Positions 20,801 to 34,600 of a stretch of DNA of 64,000 nt are shown one piece after another (the stretch's first letter is position 1; each line of letters opens with the position of its first letter). This DNA comes from Mariannaea sp. PMI_226 (Eukaryota; Ascomycota; Sordariomycetes; Hypocreales; Nectriaceae). Under the pieces are notes generated by a model. That model was not told the DNA's origin, did no database searches, and saw only the letters and a list, made by a program, of their open reading frames with translations. The stretch is taken from NCBI GenBank assembly GCA_024336345.1, contig JANFOG010000004.1:2294001-2358000 (forward strand). Direction: 5' to 3'. A program made the translations under genes and the position numbers.

Positions 20801-23114
20801 ATCTCAACAAATCTGGCACCTATACTCAGAACCTTCTAGCAGACGACTCCAATCACAGCTCTGACTCGAAGCAGGATCCTGACCAAACTGATGAACAGCC
20901 TGATCGCACCACCAACTCTAAAACACAGCGCACTCAGAACGGAGATGCTGATAAACGGCGCCAGCTTGGTGATAAGACCGTATATAGCTTCTATTTTGGT
21001 AGCATTGGATATGCTTTTCTCGGAATTTTGCTGACGTTGGAAGTCGCATGGGCATTCCTCCAAAGCTTCCCAGGTATGTTGTGAACATGATGCCGATGCA
21101 TTATTACGGCCGTGGAGTATAGGCTTAACAATAGAAAAAATCCAGTCGTCTGGCTCAACTTTTGGGCAGAGGCCAACTCGTCTAACGAAGGGTCGCGAAA
21201 TGCCTACTATCTCGGAGTCTACGCTGCTCTTCAGGTGGCCGGGGTGTTCTGGTTTGCGTTACTCATCTGGTAAGTGCTCCATTGTTGCCGTGGAATTACT
21301 CGACAGTGACTTACGGGTTGACTAGGTTCGTTATTGTTCGTATCGCAGAAAAGTCTGGCATATATCTGCATCATACCCTGCTGAAGACAGTTATCAAGTG
21401 AAGCGCCCCCAAAAGCATCGAGGCTTGGGAATTTTTGCTGATTTTCTCCAGAGCTCCTCTGTCCATCTTCACAACAACTGATCATGGGTCTATCATTACA
21501 AGGTCAATACTTTGATTATCCCATATATTGGGTCCAGCCTTACTCTTCTGACACATTCTTATATAGATTCTCTCAGGATATCGGCATGGTTGACAACAGT
21601 CTACCCCTCGCTCTCGTGGTTACACTTGCTAGTGCGTAACCGGTTTTACCTCGCTACCCTACTCTCCATCTAACGCACTCGCAGGCTTCTTTGGTGTCAT
21701 TGCAAAGGCCGGTCTCTTGGCCATCTCGAGCTATTATGTAGCTATCGCGTTCCCATTTCTTTTTGCATTCTACTACTATCTCCAGCGTGCCTACCTCCGC
21801 ACCTCGCGACAGCTTCGTCTTCTCGACCTTGAGGAGAAAGCCCCTGTCTACACGCAGTTCATCGAGACAACTGACGGCCTCGCCACCCTTCGCGCCTTTG
21901 GATGGGCTCCTGCCGCCATCGAGACTAACCACGCCCTTGTTGACCAATCTCAGCGACCATTTTACCTCCTCCTTATGGTGCAACGCTGGCTAGTTCTGGT
22001 GTTGGACATGACCACTGCGGCACTTGCGCTGATGGTGGTTGGGTTCGCTTTCATGCTCCGAGGAAAGGTAACCGTTGGATTGACAGGCGTATCCCTGGTA
22101 CAGCTTATCGGACTCAGTGAGACCCTTAACCTGTTGATCCAATTCTGGACGTCGATCGAGACATCAATCGGGGCCGTAGCGCGCATCAAGCAATTCTCAG
22201 AGGATTCGGGAGACGAGAATTTGCCAGGCGAGACTGGGGAGCCACCTGCCTTGTGGCCCGATCGAGGTGAAATTCAAATCAGACACTTGACGGCATCATA
22301 TCGAGCTGAAGAAACCATCAAAGCCTTCGAAGATATCAGCCTTGACATTCGACCGGGTGAGAAGATTGCTATTTGTGGCAGAACTGGCAGGTTAGTAGAC
22401 AAATTCTGTCCATCTCTCATCGAGGCTAAACTTATTTCTCACAGTGGAAAATCTTCTCTTCTACTCTCGCTTCTGCGTCTCCTTGATCCTTCGTCGGGAA
22501 CTGTCACCGTTGACGGTATCGACCTTGCATCTCTCCAACGGGAGGCGATTCGCACTCGCTTCATCGTCATCACGCAAGATCAGTTCGTACTCCCCGGAAC
22601 AGTCAGGCAAAACATTGATCCATTCAATGTCTGCCCAACCGAATCTATTATCGAGTCACTCCGCCTTGTCGGGCTATGGGAAACACTTGAGGCAAGGGGT
22701 GGTCTCGACGCGTCGTTCGAGGAGGACAGCCTAAGCCATGGACAGCGACAGCTTTTCTGCATGGCAAGGGCCGTGTTGCGCAAAAGCGCCGGGAGGATTC
22801 TTCTCCTCGACGAGGCAACGAGCAGGTGAGCTTCCTCTTCCCAATGTCGCGCGCGGAATGCGTTTTAAAGATACTGACAACTGGACAGTGTGGATACAAA
22901 GACACAGGAGATGGTGCAAAAAGTCATCGAAACCCAGTTTAAGGATCATACAGTCATTTCCGTAGCTCATCGCCTTGACACCATTGTTGACTTCGATCGG
23001 GTTGTCATGTTGGATAACGGTCGTATCGTCGAGACTGGAAACCCGCGAGAGCTGCTAGCTTCTCAAAGCAAGTTCAAGCAGCTTTGGAGTGTTGGAATGG
23101 GAGCTGGGAAATGA
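17803..23114 (+). CDS. ABCC-type full ABC transporter (MRP/Ycf1-like, fungal group)
   Basis: Fifteen exons: 17803-18048, 18150-18663, 18759-19126, 19186-19402, 19488-20224, 20286-20459, 20512-20674, 20723-21073, 21146-21269, 21326-21397, 21452-21502, 21567-21631, 21685-22390, 22445-22825, 22889-23114; 4395 nt, 1464 aa. Order: N-terminal TMD0 of several helices, TMD1, NBD1, TMD2, NBD2. NBD1: GPVASGKST (about residue 653), LSGGQKQRV, then FDDIFSGLD with Asp in place of the catalytic Glu, normal for ABCC NBD1. NBD2: GRTGSGKSS (split by intron 13), LSHGQRQL signature, LLLDEATSSVD and VAHRLDTI. The family exports conjugated organic anions and drugs at the plasma membrane or into the vacuole; substrate unknown. 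It converges on the next gene with 69 bp between stops. Confidence 0.93.
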
Positions 23115-23183
23115 TCCCAGTAATTCCTGAATTCTAATTGTGCCTTCGCGGCTTTGAACTGTGGAATGTATATTTTATATATC

Positions 23184-24788
23184 CTACACATCTAGTTGAT
23201 CCCTCTCTACCACAATAAACCTACCTTGACCAGCTCTACAAGTTCGAATATGTTTTTCAACTTTTCTAGCCATGTCAACGGCCTCCCTGTAATCCACCCA
23301 TACGGACGGCAATGCATCGTCTACTGGCTTAGATCCGGCGTAGAGTCTGAGATGAGTGATTTTACCCCAATTCTTGGCCCAATCGACATAATCGTGGTCC
23401 GATTTCGACATCAGAGCCTTGAACCAAGGGGAACAACCCGTGAGGTCTAAAAACTCAAGGGCGTATAGGTTCTTGCTCAACAGGCGCAAAACGAGGAGCG
23501 CCTCGCTCCAGTCGTGATCAATGGAATGGGAGTAAAGGTTCGTCCCGCCGTATGGAATGTTCCCTTGCGGAGAAGAGACTGTGGAGAGTTGACCGCCGGT
23601 AATGAGACACGGATCGGGCCAGTATGCGAGATTTAGATGGGTTAGAGACGAAAGGTTGGAGGAAAAGGCAAGGAGCTGTTTCCAAGAAGCTGATGAGGCA
23701 TGGTCGGGATCTAGGGCGAGGGAGAGATGCGTCAGGTTTGGAAGAAGCGCTCGAGAAGGACTAGGCGTGACTTCAACAGCATCCCAAGAGTCCTGAAGCT
23801 CCCTCTGAGGCTCCTCGGCCTTGGAGGGAAACAAGAATTCCCCAAGATCCTTGAGTTTCAAGGATCGGCCAATGGAGCAGGATAAGTCTAGGTAACTAAC
23901 CTCTCCGTTGGAGAGTGTTATTTCTTCTAGCTCATCATCTTCGAAGGTATCGGACGGAGGCAGGAGGATGATTTTCAGATCACTCAAGGTCAAGCCTTCT
24001 TCGCTTGCGATTCCTACGAACCGAATTAAGGCTGCCTTGAGGTGATTGGGAACAAAGTACAGATGATACTGGTTGTACACTCGGTGGAAAGCCCAATCAT
24101 ACGCCAGCTTCTGAAGTACGATATCTATTAGACTACCTCGCGAGGGTAGAAGTGTTCCAGGCATAATGGTGTCAGCTGGGCCTCTCAGGTTCAATCTTGA
24201 GGAGCCTGACGCGAAGCCGGAGCCTGCTTCATCATTTCGACGAGTGACCCAGCTCCGCGGGGGAGGAGGGCCGGCTGGAAGTCTCCTACCATAGCCATCA
24301 AACCTCTGCCGAGCAACACGTCGGGGACGAGGGGCAGGGGTTTCGGGGATCTGGAGGATCGCTCTGATGTCCGGAGGAACGCTAGGGGCAGCTGCAGGCA
24401 GAACTGGCTGTGCGGAAGCGGAGGGGCTAATCGAGGTACGACGCAAGTTTGCTAGCAACTCATTGACACTTTTCTGGGGTTTGTCTGCTAAGTACAGGTT
24501 GTGAGACTCTGGCGACCACGAGGTTCGACGTTGATGGGGTTGACTTGGGGGAGAGGGGGGGGGGTTCGATGGCAGAAAGCCGAGAGGATGAACCCAAGAC
24601 CCGCCTAGGCGTGAACACAAAACAGCGGGATGATCGAGGGAAGAGGAAGGGGGCGTGTGGCGCCCGGGGATGCAGGAGGGGTGACGATGATGAGCTTGCT
24701 TACCGGCGATACTGGACGTTGACGCCGCGGTCGGAGAAGCCGTCGACGAGGTTGGCTTGAAGAACTTGATGTGCCTTTTCTTCGGCAT
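23184..24788 (-). CDS. Conserved-looking protein of unknown function
   Basis: Two exons, 24788-24704 and 24484-23184, with a 219-nt intron (GTAAGC...TTAGCAG); 461 aa from the ATG of MPKKRHIKFF. The intron is a multiple of three and open, so an unspliced 551-aa reading is also possible, but its translation is low-complexity Pro/Ser while the splice joins a smooth sequence before KSVNELLANLRRT. The N-terminal 130 residues are Pro- and Arg-rich and probably disordered (PETPAPRPRRVARQRFDGYG, PAGPPPPRSWV). The C-terminal 330 residues contain hydrophobic Leu-rich segments (LLPNLTHLSLALD, LSSLTHLNLAY, LYALEFLDLTGCS) that resemble irregular leucine-rich repeats. I recall no named family; some fungal relatives may carry a doubtful 'tafazzin' label, but no acyltransferase motif is visible. 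Function unknown. Confidence 0.82.
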   Translation of the reverse strand: MPKKRHIKFFKPTSSTASPTAASTSSIAGKQAHHRHPSCIPGRHTPPSSSLDHPAVLCSRLGGSWVHPLGFLPSNPPPSPPSQPHQRRTSWSPESHNLYLADKPQKSVNELLANLRRTSISPSASAQPVLPAAAPSVPPDIRAILQIPETPAPRPRRVARQRFDGYGRRLPAGPPPPRSWVTRRNDEAGSGFASGSSRLNLRGPADTIMPGTLLPSRGSLIDIVLQKLAYDWAFHRVYNQYHLYFVPNHLKAALIRFVGIASEEGLTLSDLKIILLPPSDTFEDDELEEITLSNGEVSYLDLSCSIGRSLKLKDLGEFLFPSKAEEPQRELQDSWDAVEVTPSPSRALLPNLTHLSLALDPDHASSASWKQLLAFSSNLSSLTHLNLAYWPDPCLITGGQLSTVSSPQGNIPYGGTNLYSHSIDHDWSEALLVLRLLSKNLYALEFLDLTGCSPWFKALMSKSDHDYVDWAKNWGKITHLRLYAGSKPVDDALPSVWVDYREAVDMARKVEKHIRTCRAGQGRFIVVERDQLDV

Positions 24789-27700
24789 ACCCGGGGGAGG
24801 TCGCCTAGGAAAGGACGGCGACGATAAAGGTGGGAGCAAAAGAGAGGAGAGAGCCGTGACGAAAGAGGAGCGGAGCGCGAGTCTCTTTTGTCTTCTCCAT
24901 TTGATGATGACGAAATGGGGATTTGGAGCACACGGGCTGGTGGCGGCGGGGGATGAGTCAACTGAAGCCTAGGCTGACCCGGAGCATTACTACACGAGCT
25001 AGCTACCCGCTACTGGCTCAGGGACCTTTAGGGCTGCAGCGGGGGGATTCACAGTGCCGTAGTTTAGTGAGTCATGGCGCCTTTAGGGAATAAACGGAAC
25101 ATTTTCTAGACCAACATCCATGGGTTGATCAGGGCATCCCACTCAGCCCGTAATGTCGTCTATTTTCATTTTCATCCTGCGTCCAGGCATCGATTAACAT
25201 CCCAGACTTTCCCGGAGGTGGTTCAACCACCGCCCCTCCCATCCAAGCGCCACAACCGGAGATGAAACACCTCCGTTAATAGGGAGAGACCGCCTTGGGA
25301 CTCACACTTGTTACACAGCCAATATGACGGAAAGCAAGACACGCCCTCTCATCTCATTTAGGCTCAGCCCTGACTCCGCCCTCGATGATCCAGCGCAACA
25401 TAGGAAATCAGGATCTCTGCAGCAACCATACAGAACTGCCTGGTGGAGGCCCTGGGAGAATCTGCAAGTAGCCAGAGTTGAAATTTCACTCCCATCATGA
25501 TACTTGGTTTGTTAGAACAAGAGCTTCATCCTGTTGTGGCGTCCATGCTGGCTTGATTTGTCGTCCGCCACCACCCTGTCGCCTTTGCCCTTCTACATCC
25601 AGACTGCCACGGCCCGAATGCGCCATCTGAGCCAGAAATTTAACGACTTGAAGGCCTTACTTTGAATTCTCCAATTTGAATACGCCAGTTCTTTGCTCTC
25701 GGAATCAGCCGATTCGAAGTAGCCAGGTGCTGGGTTGGAGGAGTGATCTTGGCTTTCTGCTATCATATCACAGTGAGTTCTGGCGGTATCAACGCGCCGG
25801 GCGTCTCCCTAACGTCCATCACCGACTGATTGACATTGCATGGCCAGCCGGCCATCTCAGAAGGCCCTAATTTTCACTCCCTTATTTTGCTATTAGTTGT
25901 GCGCGAGTGTTGCGCCAAGATTTACTGCGCAGCTTCGCCGGCAGAGATCGCTGTCTCGATTGCAGGTCATTCCTTCTCAGTACCCGTCAGTTTGGCCAAT
26001 GTAAGTGGTCTATTGCTTTCCACAGGGATGATTGGAGTTGACTGCTATCATGCTGTGACATCTTCGCCGATTATTGTGTAATCAGTGGATGCCTTATTCG
26101 GGTTCTAGACCGTTCACCGCCCGCGACAGTTTCTCCCCAAAGCCAATATCGGGCATACATCCACCAGCAAAGTCGCTACTCTTACTCATCGGCTCGTGAT
26201 ATTCTCTCAAGCCATATTAGTCATGCCTGTTGTGGTCAGCATCCAACCAACAACAATAAACAAAGTTCCCGAGATCTTACAGAAAGCCCATCATCGGCTT
26301 GTCAGTAGCATGGTTGATCCCTCAAAGATGTCGCGTACGAACAAGGCGAGACCGACAAGGCGATCCAGCATTGTTCGGTGTTAAGCACGGCCACCTGCAT
26401 ACTACTCAATCATCTTGGTGGAGAACGGTCACACCAATACTTTCTAGGCGTCCTGATGCGGACAATGCGGTCGGCATGATCAAGCCTCGAGATCAAAGTT
26501 GACTAAAGGTGCCAACGATAGCTGGATAACAGTCCCGAGAATAACTCCAGTTACAGCACTCTCGCTTGATTAGAACAACAACTAGCTCTCAGCTATGTGA
26601 ACTTTTATATGAGAATGAGTAGAGCACTGTATCAGAGGGGAAAGGGAGACTAGTATCGATAATCTTGCGACCGCTTTGCCACTACCGCCATGGGCATCTG
26701 CCTCCCTGTCGCCACGCTGCTTGACTGAGGAGATCAAAAGAGGTAAAGACGCTTCATGAGCAAATTCCCCCCAATACAAGAACCTATTTGGTGTGCCACT
26801 GACCAACAATCTTTAGTCAAATCCATTGGTTACCAACATCAAGCAGGACCTAAGGTCGTGTTTCCCAAAGCGTCGCCACGTATTACTGTTTTCATCCCAT
26901 CTTTTATCATCACCTTGATACCCCTTGGAATAATGAAGATAGGAAGGGCAGGGTAACCAAGGACTTATCCCTATCGACAACGGCAGGGAGGGGGGGGAGA
27001 AGACGCAATACAGAGCCCGGAAGGCCGCAGCGGATCACGACAGCAATGACGGCTGGCCCCCTCTCCTCAATGAATTCATTTGCTAATTTAAGGGCTTTTT
27101 TTATTTACAGGGGTGGAGGAAGTTTGAAGTTTGGTTTGACAACATCCTGAATCTGGAAGTAAGAAGCGAACAAATCTGGAAAACGGATGTTCTCGGGCCA
27201 TAACACAGTATTGGCTGATCTAAGAGAAGAATTATTGCCGTGATGACCTATTCAACTTTATGAAGTTAGGTAATATTGCGTGATGATCATTACCACTGCC
27301 ATAATGCTCTTATGGCCATCTCAACACGCTCATATCCAATGATTGACTCATGTCTAGAGTGAAATTAGTGTCAGAGTTGGGTTAGTTATTCTATGGTCCC
27401 GAAGTCGGGTTTATTACCATGAACAGGATACCCATGCTAGATGATGGTCCTGAACAGCGCTCACTCCGCCGAGAGGTTGTTGTAGGATAAGTGAATCAAT
27501 CTCCTCCAATGCACCAATCCGTTACTAGTCAACGGCAAGGACACTCACTCAGGACTTTGGCGCAGACTACACCTTCAAGTACATATAGACATTCAGTACC
27601 ATTCCAGGGGTGCTTCGGTTAACATTAACCGGTACTGGGTGTTTGAAGCCAGCTGTAGGCCACCCGTCGGAGTATTTTGATGGCTGGATTCGGAGTGAGC

Positions 27701-30700
27701 CTCGTGTGGGTTTGACCCCAGCCAGATGTCTTGTCAACTTTGTGCCAGGTACCCTCGTACAATACATCAAGGGAAAATCCACCCAAAGGTTCAGAGACTT
27801 CGGAGCTTAATACCAACGAGTACCCATCCCCTGTAGTGGTATCTCGATCTCAAATAATGGGACACAAAAAAAGAACACTGCATACCTGCTTATGGAGACA
27901 AAGGAACCAGTCTCAACACAACGTACATGTAGAAAATGGTAATGCTCTACTCAGATCGAATTAGAGATTCCCCGGTTGACCAGTAATCGAGAGAGATATA
28001 ATGGAAGTCCGCTGCGTAAGGCATTCGAAATCGCTTTGGATGGTGGGTCTTGCTGATGATGCGTGCTGGAGTGACGGTATTAGTGATGGACCATGTGCCG
28101 ATAGATGCAAAGCTGGGGAATGTTTGAGATTTGGCGTGTGCATGTCTCAGCCCAGTCTCCTAGTCCACCATGGACGGAGAGTAAGGCTTCTCTCTCATTG
28201 AGAACTGTAACTCTATCGTCGTCGCTCAGCTCCCAGCAATATCGTGTAGAAGATTATTGTATCGATTATGGAGTCTAAATTGGTCCTATTCCCTTGTCAG
28301 ATAGTCACGTTCTATGTCGCCTCAGAAGCCATCGCCTTGAGCTTCTATCGCCTGAGCGGCCAACTTGGCAGCTTGTCACTTCTCCCACAAGATCGGTTGC
28401 CTTCTTCAGGCCCCTTAATTATGCAGAAGTTGGCGCGTCCTCACCGTCTGGAAGCTAAAAAAAAAACAGACCGGTCAAGGCTTCACACCAATTAGGCCTC
28501 TGATAGCGCCAAGACGACCTAGACCGATCGTGTTCACCCAGTTTCTATCTCGGACCTGATACGGATTTAATAAATGATGCACGAGACTAAGGTATGGCAC
28601 ACAGCAAGATATTGAAGATTTACATACATATTAGTAAAGCCAAAAAGGTGCTGGGCTTAGTCTAGTTTGTGAAGGCAACCGACCAAGGAATGCGACTTGG
28701 CCCCTTCCCTCCTCTTTTCCTTTCCCCTCACGCTTACACTAATCAGATTTAGGAGACAGGAACGACCCAGTAAGCTCATGATCTAATGGACATTTACAGA
28801 CTGTTTTTGGACTGTCAAGGCTCTCTTCAGAGACAAGGCACGTAGGTGAAAGGACCCATCATCGTAACTGCCTGGTTTTCCAGCTCCTCTGTGCCATGAG
28901 GACGACGATGATGAGAATCACGTGTTCCCAGACATATGACCTGATCTTAGGATTTTAGAAACCTATGTAGTGGCGAGGCAATTAGTCGGCAAGGGTATCC
29001 GTAAGTCCGTTGGCGATCACTATAGTTAGAACGAGGGCAGTACATAGTAGGTAATAAGCGTCAGGTAATTAAGCTACTGTACCTAAAGTCAATAGCATAC
29101 CCCTGGCCGATGCTGTTTTTGAAAGAATTCCATTATGGGCGTAGCGTACCATGATTCGCACGGTATGTGCTTCTACGCTGGACGAAGCTTCCCTTCTAGC
29201 GCATGCCTGACCCACTGTGGTTTTCTCAATTCTTCTCAGGCTCTGAAAGTCTGGGGCAAGCGTCCGCACCCCATTCTCCAACGACACGCCAATCAATTCC
29301 CTCTATGGTAGTCTTTGCAACCGCCCCCTCCAACCCATGGACGGCACGAAGCCCAGTACCGGTGTGCCACCCCCTACAGTTCTCCGAGGGAGAGGCGTGT
29401 GCAATAATATTGAAAGTTACTTCGGAAAGTAGGTAACAGGCCCATGTTTGCAGATTGGCAGGTATGACCACCTCCTGGCCGGAGAGGCATGCACATGCCA
29501 AGAAGAATCGGCAAGAGCAAAGAGAGCAGCCGCAAGAGCAACAGAAGGAGCAACAATGGTAGTTAACGGCAGTCAGCGTCAGGCATACCTAAGGCACCTA
29601 CCTCCTCGTAATCGGTGAAGAATCTTTTACCCGTGTGCCGTCTGTGCGTGACAGATTTTCGCTTGTTGACGCCCACTATCACTCAACCAAGACGGACCCC
29701 TTCCTCGCGGACAACATCCTCCACTCGCATCTCAGACCCAGAGAGGAACTGACCCAGTAGCTCGTAGAGGCTGAGATGAGTACTGGAGGCCCCAACTAAG
29801 CCCAATCCCACCGCCAGCTATTCTTGACACCAGTTCTGAGTCCGCTTGGGTGGTTGCCTTGCCAATCAAAGCCTTGAATAAGGAGTTCGCCTGAGGGGAT
29901 CTCGGCAATTGCGTCCATCCAGCTGATCGCCGTCAAAATTGATTTCCTTTGGTGCCTGCTGAGCATTATACGTATCGTATCGTGTCGTATCAAAAGGGAT
30001 CGCAAGCCAAGCCTGCCCCAAAGCTAGGAGTATACCGATATTGGGTGACAAGGGTCACATCACCCCGTCGTCTGGCTTCTCATCCCGGCCCCAGATTGCT
30101 GTTTCGAACGATTCAAGGGTAGCTTTTGCAGAAGAAGCTTGATTTTTCACAAACTGGCATAGAGTGACTTGTCATTTGTTTCTCTTACCAAGAACGAAAG
30201 ACAATCTATCGTCAAACGCATGCCACTGCAGCCATGTCAGTACACGGCAATCCTCTTCATCCATCATTCTGGGTGTCACACCCTCTCTCTTACCTCGCAT
30301 ACAGGCATCTTTCGCTTGCTCCTCTGCCGATAGGCGGTCCCCCATGCTAGTAATAATCGTAGCCGCCATCTTCACCCCCGAATTCTCATGTACTCCCAAC
30401 ACTGGACTCCATCCTCAACAAATGGCTGACTCTTTTACTTCAGTCACATGTCACATTACACAAAGATCTTATTGGAACTGAACTAAGTAATCTTTGATGA
30501 AAATGGGCTCATTGGCCACATACTCCTCCGCTAAGCCCTGCTGGCATCAACGGTCCGAGTTGCACCACTGGTACTCTTGGCCACTGCCCTTCTACAAATC
30601 CAGGTTTGCCTGATGGCCTCCAAAGTAACGGGCCGATCCGATCCAAGGTTTAGCATTCCCATTCTTCACTCTGGTTTCGCTTGCTTCAGTCACCATCTCT

Positions 30701-33700
30701 ACTGGTGAAGATGGTTGGTTATTAACTACCTATGCTGGTTACTTGTTCTCGTCGGCTTTTCTATCGCTCAGGGGTCTGAAATTAAATGGATAGATACAGC
30801 AACACCCACTTGAGGGAGATTTGCATTAGAGATAGCTCGTACCAGCGTCATCCATACTAGGTAGTCAACGGGAGCCGACACATACATAAAAAAAATGACC
30901 TTGATTGGTCACCACTGGAGAAACACGAGCACCTGCAGCCAGCGACTTTGTTGGTCCTAAGTTTGGTTCATCGTTCACCTCTGATCTTCGCTCCGCATCG
31001 GGTCGAAGGGCGGGCAACAACACCCCTCCCTTCTCTTCGGGTATTTGCCATCCCTATTGGCTCATTCTAAGAGACACAGTCATGGGCGTCCAGGGATTTT
31101 TATCAATACCGACTCGAAGCAAACTCTGCGCAAAAGTTCGGCCCCGCCGTGCCCAAAATGACCCGACCTTCCTCCTATAGATCCCTACCAGTCGTTGCAT
31201 ATGAACAGTGCCGCTTCTTGGCCGTTGAGATGCATCCGCCGTCCGTGGATATGAAACCTTTGCTGGCCTCACGTGTTGCCGTATGAGGTGAAAAGATGTC
31301 GTCCTTAACCCGAGACATGGTCGGGGAAGAAGCAGCCAGGCGCAAATCGATCATTATTCTAAAGCGGAGCTGATACTATGAGGTCAGCCACTCGTCTGTC
31401 AGATCGCATTGACTTACAGGGAAGGCGCTTGAACGACGGATCGCAACCTGCGGTGGACTTGCACGTCTCGTTGGCTGAGACAGTGTGCATGTGGAGAAGC
31501 CAAGGCGGCAGAATCCACCTAACTTACAATTCTGCTACATTCATGAGCGGCCTAAACTTATCGCTACAAGACTTCTAATGAAGAAGAATGGCGCTAGGTT
31601 CCTCGTAGACACATCCATAGTTACGCAGAGGCCGCACAATACTGCCCAATCCTTCGTTGCCGTTTGGATGCGGTCTCTCGCCATTAGGGCCCTGTTGCCG
31701 TCAAACGGGAGGTCCCTCAATCATATTCAATGGTTGTGGCGTATTCTGAAGCCTGGATGGTCGGGTGCTTGCACACCAATGCATTATGCCAACGCCATGA
31801 GTAGGGGGGGTGCGCCTTTCAAACTCAGATGAATGTCAACAGCGTTGGCAATAGCTTTATGACCCTATACCTAGCGAAAGAATATCATCAACGGCCAAAA
31901 CCGCAGCCAACAGCGCCCTCCCAACGCTCCATTCTTCTGCGTTTCTGTCGGTAACAGAGGCCTTGTTTGTAGCGCAGAAGTCCACGAATGCAAGACGGGC
32001 CAACTGGTTGCCTGCAGCCGAGCGGGGATATGGCCTCGCCCTGGATGCATCCTGCTAAGACTTCTGACAGCTTTGTTTGGTTCAACTCGCGAGATGAAGT
32101 CAATTCGAAGCATCAATCTGCAAATTGGCACGGCTTCCTGCCTTTATCATATGGGATGCGTCAGCATTTGCTAGCCCTTTCACCGAGCTTTGCCGTTTAC
32201 TAGGCATTGAGACTGGCTCTTCTAAGTTAAGCAATGCTTGCTGTACATTTTCCATAGTCCAATTGGACATGAGACACAAATAGAAACGATCGCGTTGGAT
32301 AGGGATTGCCGGGTTTCTTTAAAACCCTGTTGATATTTTGTGTCTAGACGCTGTCTCAGGCTCTGCGCAACCCAACTGGGTTCATTCAAGGTTCCCCCTT
32401 TACCGGTACCCCCGAGTCTGTCATTGTTCTTCGAGCCGGTTGGCAGGCTTCCTACTTGAAATGTTATCCGCCCCGTTTCTCATTCTCTTTCCTGGTCTGT
32501 GCCACGGGTTCTTCTAAACGCCCCTTTATGTTGTATTTGGGCCATCTTCTGCTTATTCCTGTGCGATGTCAAGTCAAGCCACCACCTTAAGCCGCAGCGA
32601 GGGTATATAGACAGTCAGATCCTGCACCCATGCGGTTGTGTCTTCTCATTAGATCAAAGTCGTTTAGAAGGTCTTGTTTACGTTTGACTTTGGCGTCACC
32701 TATTCAACTTCCGTTACACTAGATATCGATCAATTTTCACTTGACCAAAACACGCTCTCTAGACAAAAACGATCAAAGAAACTATTGCGGACCGAATATG
32801 TTCATTTGATACCACGAATATAGGACAGACGGTGAGTCGTGATTGCCCGGAAGGTTCATTGAGCTTCTTGAGAAAGATCGACCCTTTCCACTCCCCCAAC
32901 TACAAAGTCATCTTGAGAGCAGGAATTTCAAAGCAAGCGTCACTGCTAGCCAGACGGTTCACATTTCATTAGCATCTGAAATCTGATTCATGCTTCTCTG
33001 TTGTTTGGTTTCTTCGTCCTGCATTCGAGCGGGCGTTGCTCACTCAAAATTTCTGACCCCTTCATAACTCACAAGTTTTGCAATGTGAATGATCACAAGG
33101 GAAACACTAAATTTGCATCCATGGCTCTAATCAAGCACTATTGTACCCTTTTACCAAGCTTTTAATTCTAGATCTTTGCTAACGAACTTCTTTCGCAGAA
33201 CCAATAACATCGCAGAAGCCGAATCATTGCTAGACAAAGCTCCACTCTCTATCGAACGTAGACGACCGACAGGTGCTCGATCTTGACATCGAAAACTTTC
33301 GGTATGCACTGTTGCTCAGAACTACAACCTCGACGGACCGCCGAATAGCATCCAGGCCTTTTGCTGACGTGGAGTGCAGGGCACAAACTCAAGGATTGAT
33401 TGATGAGACAAAGGTCGGAGACAACCGAGAAGATATTCCCTTTTGGGACGGCAATTCGTCGCCACAACAGAGCGCATGACTTCCCAAATGCCTAAGGTAA
33501 GCTCTCGCTACAGTGATAAGACATTAGCCCCTTGCCTGTTCGCAGATCAGGCCCGATCAGCCGTCGACCTTGCAGGGTCAACGAGTACCAAGTCCTTTGA
33601 GATTCTCGTGATCAGGCTCAGTCCAATGATAATGGAGCATCCAACTGCTTGCTTCCCTCTGAGCAGGCCACTAGGCACACTTTTACAGGACCTGGTGTAA

Positions 33701-34600
33701 GCCTGAAGCGTAGGCGGCATCCAAGAAGGAAAAAAAGGAAATAAGAGAATGGTATGCGAAAAAGGTACGTGTCTTTGATTCCTCTCACTTCTCCTTGTTG
33801 TTTTCTTGGGGTTATAGAGTGACCACTATATCCCTTGCCAAAAACCTTGATACTGCCAGTTGTTCGCTATTTGAGCGTTACACACCGATATGGAGATGAG
33901 TGCGGATAGCGAGACGCGGTGTGCATGGTTCCGGTCAGCTAAGCACCAGTAATAAGGTACCCTGAAAGCATGAACGGATTACAAGAAGTCTGTAATCTGC
34001 AAGCAATCCGTGGCGTTGTATCTCTGACTGTGGTGCTGCTGCACCACAAGCGCTTGAATGCCAAGCCCAGTCAAGCGCTACATTATTCATGCTCCAAAGT
34101 TAGGACTCTTTCTCTTGAGGTGGTACTGAACCGCTGGACTAGGCTTAGCTACGTTAGCATTGGCCGTAGCGCTGGCTTGGATCCTGGCCTGTGGGCCGAG
34201 CCATAGCTCTGAGATTGAGGGATGAATTGCGTAAGCAACCAGTGACATCGACAGACAAGTGTCTACGTCTTTGGGATTACCTTGCTCGCCATGCCTGTGA
34301 ACAAGTTGAGTACAAATGTTTTTGGACTTCTTTGGTTAGCTAACAGGGCGATTCACAGGGCAGCTTCACGAAGAACTCACCGTATTATGATTGCAGAATG
34401 AATTAATCAACTTACCCGCAAGTGACGTTGACTAGGACGAATGCAATACATGTTGCATCATCAATATCTGCCGTTGGACATTTGCGGATGATGATTGTTA
34501 TTCGAGTGACTGATAGTCATGGCTGATCGTGGATTGCAAAGCAGGAATTCGACCCAACACCGCCCGAAATGAGTTATATGGACATCGCGACACACAGTGA
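24789..34600. other. Large gene-poor region upstream of the VIB-1-like gene
   Basis: Nearly 10 kb with no reading frame above about 115 codons on either strand and none with recognisable motifs. Base composition looks mixed rather than the strongly AT-biased pattern of heavily RIP-mutated repeats. I see no terminal repeats, transposase, reverse transcriptase or integrase remnant, and no RNA gene. It may hold distal regulatory DNA, non-coding transcripts or decayed sequence too diverged to recognise by eye. Confidence 0.55.

Noticed and set aside
23184..24788. Tafazzin (phospholipid acyltransferase) for the unknown protein
   Set aside because: No HX4D acyltransferase block or membrane anchor is visible, so the label would be unsupported.
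33476..33700. ATG followed by a plausible GTAAGC...TTCGCAG intron (MTSQMPK start)
   Set aside because: Vaguely like small fungal proteins beginning this way, but the downstream sequence does not keep a recognisable motif in any frame.
24789..34600. RIP-mutated transposon remnants
   Set aside because: By eye the sequence is not strongly AT-biased and I found no terminal repeats or transposase/RT motifs; a dinucleotide index was not computed.
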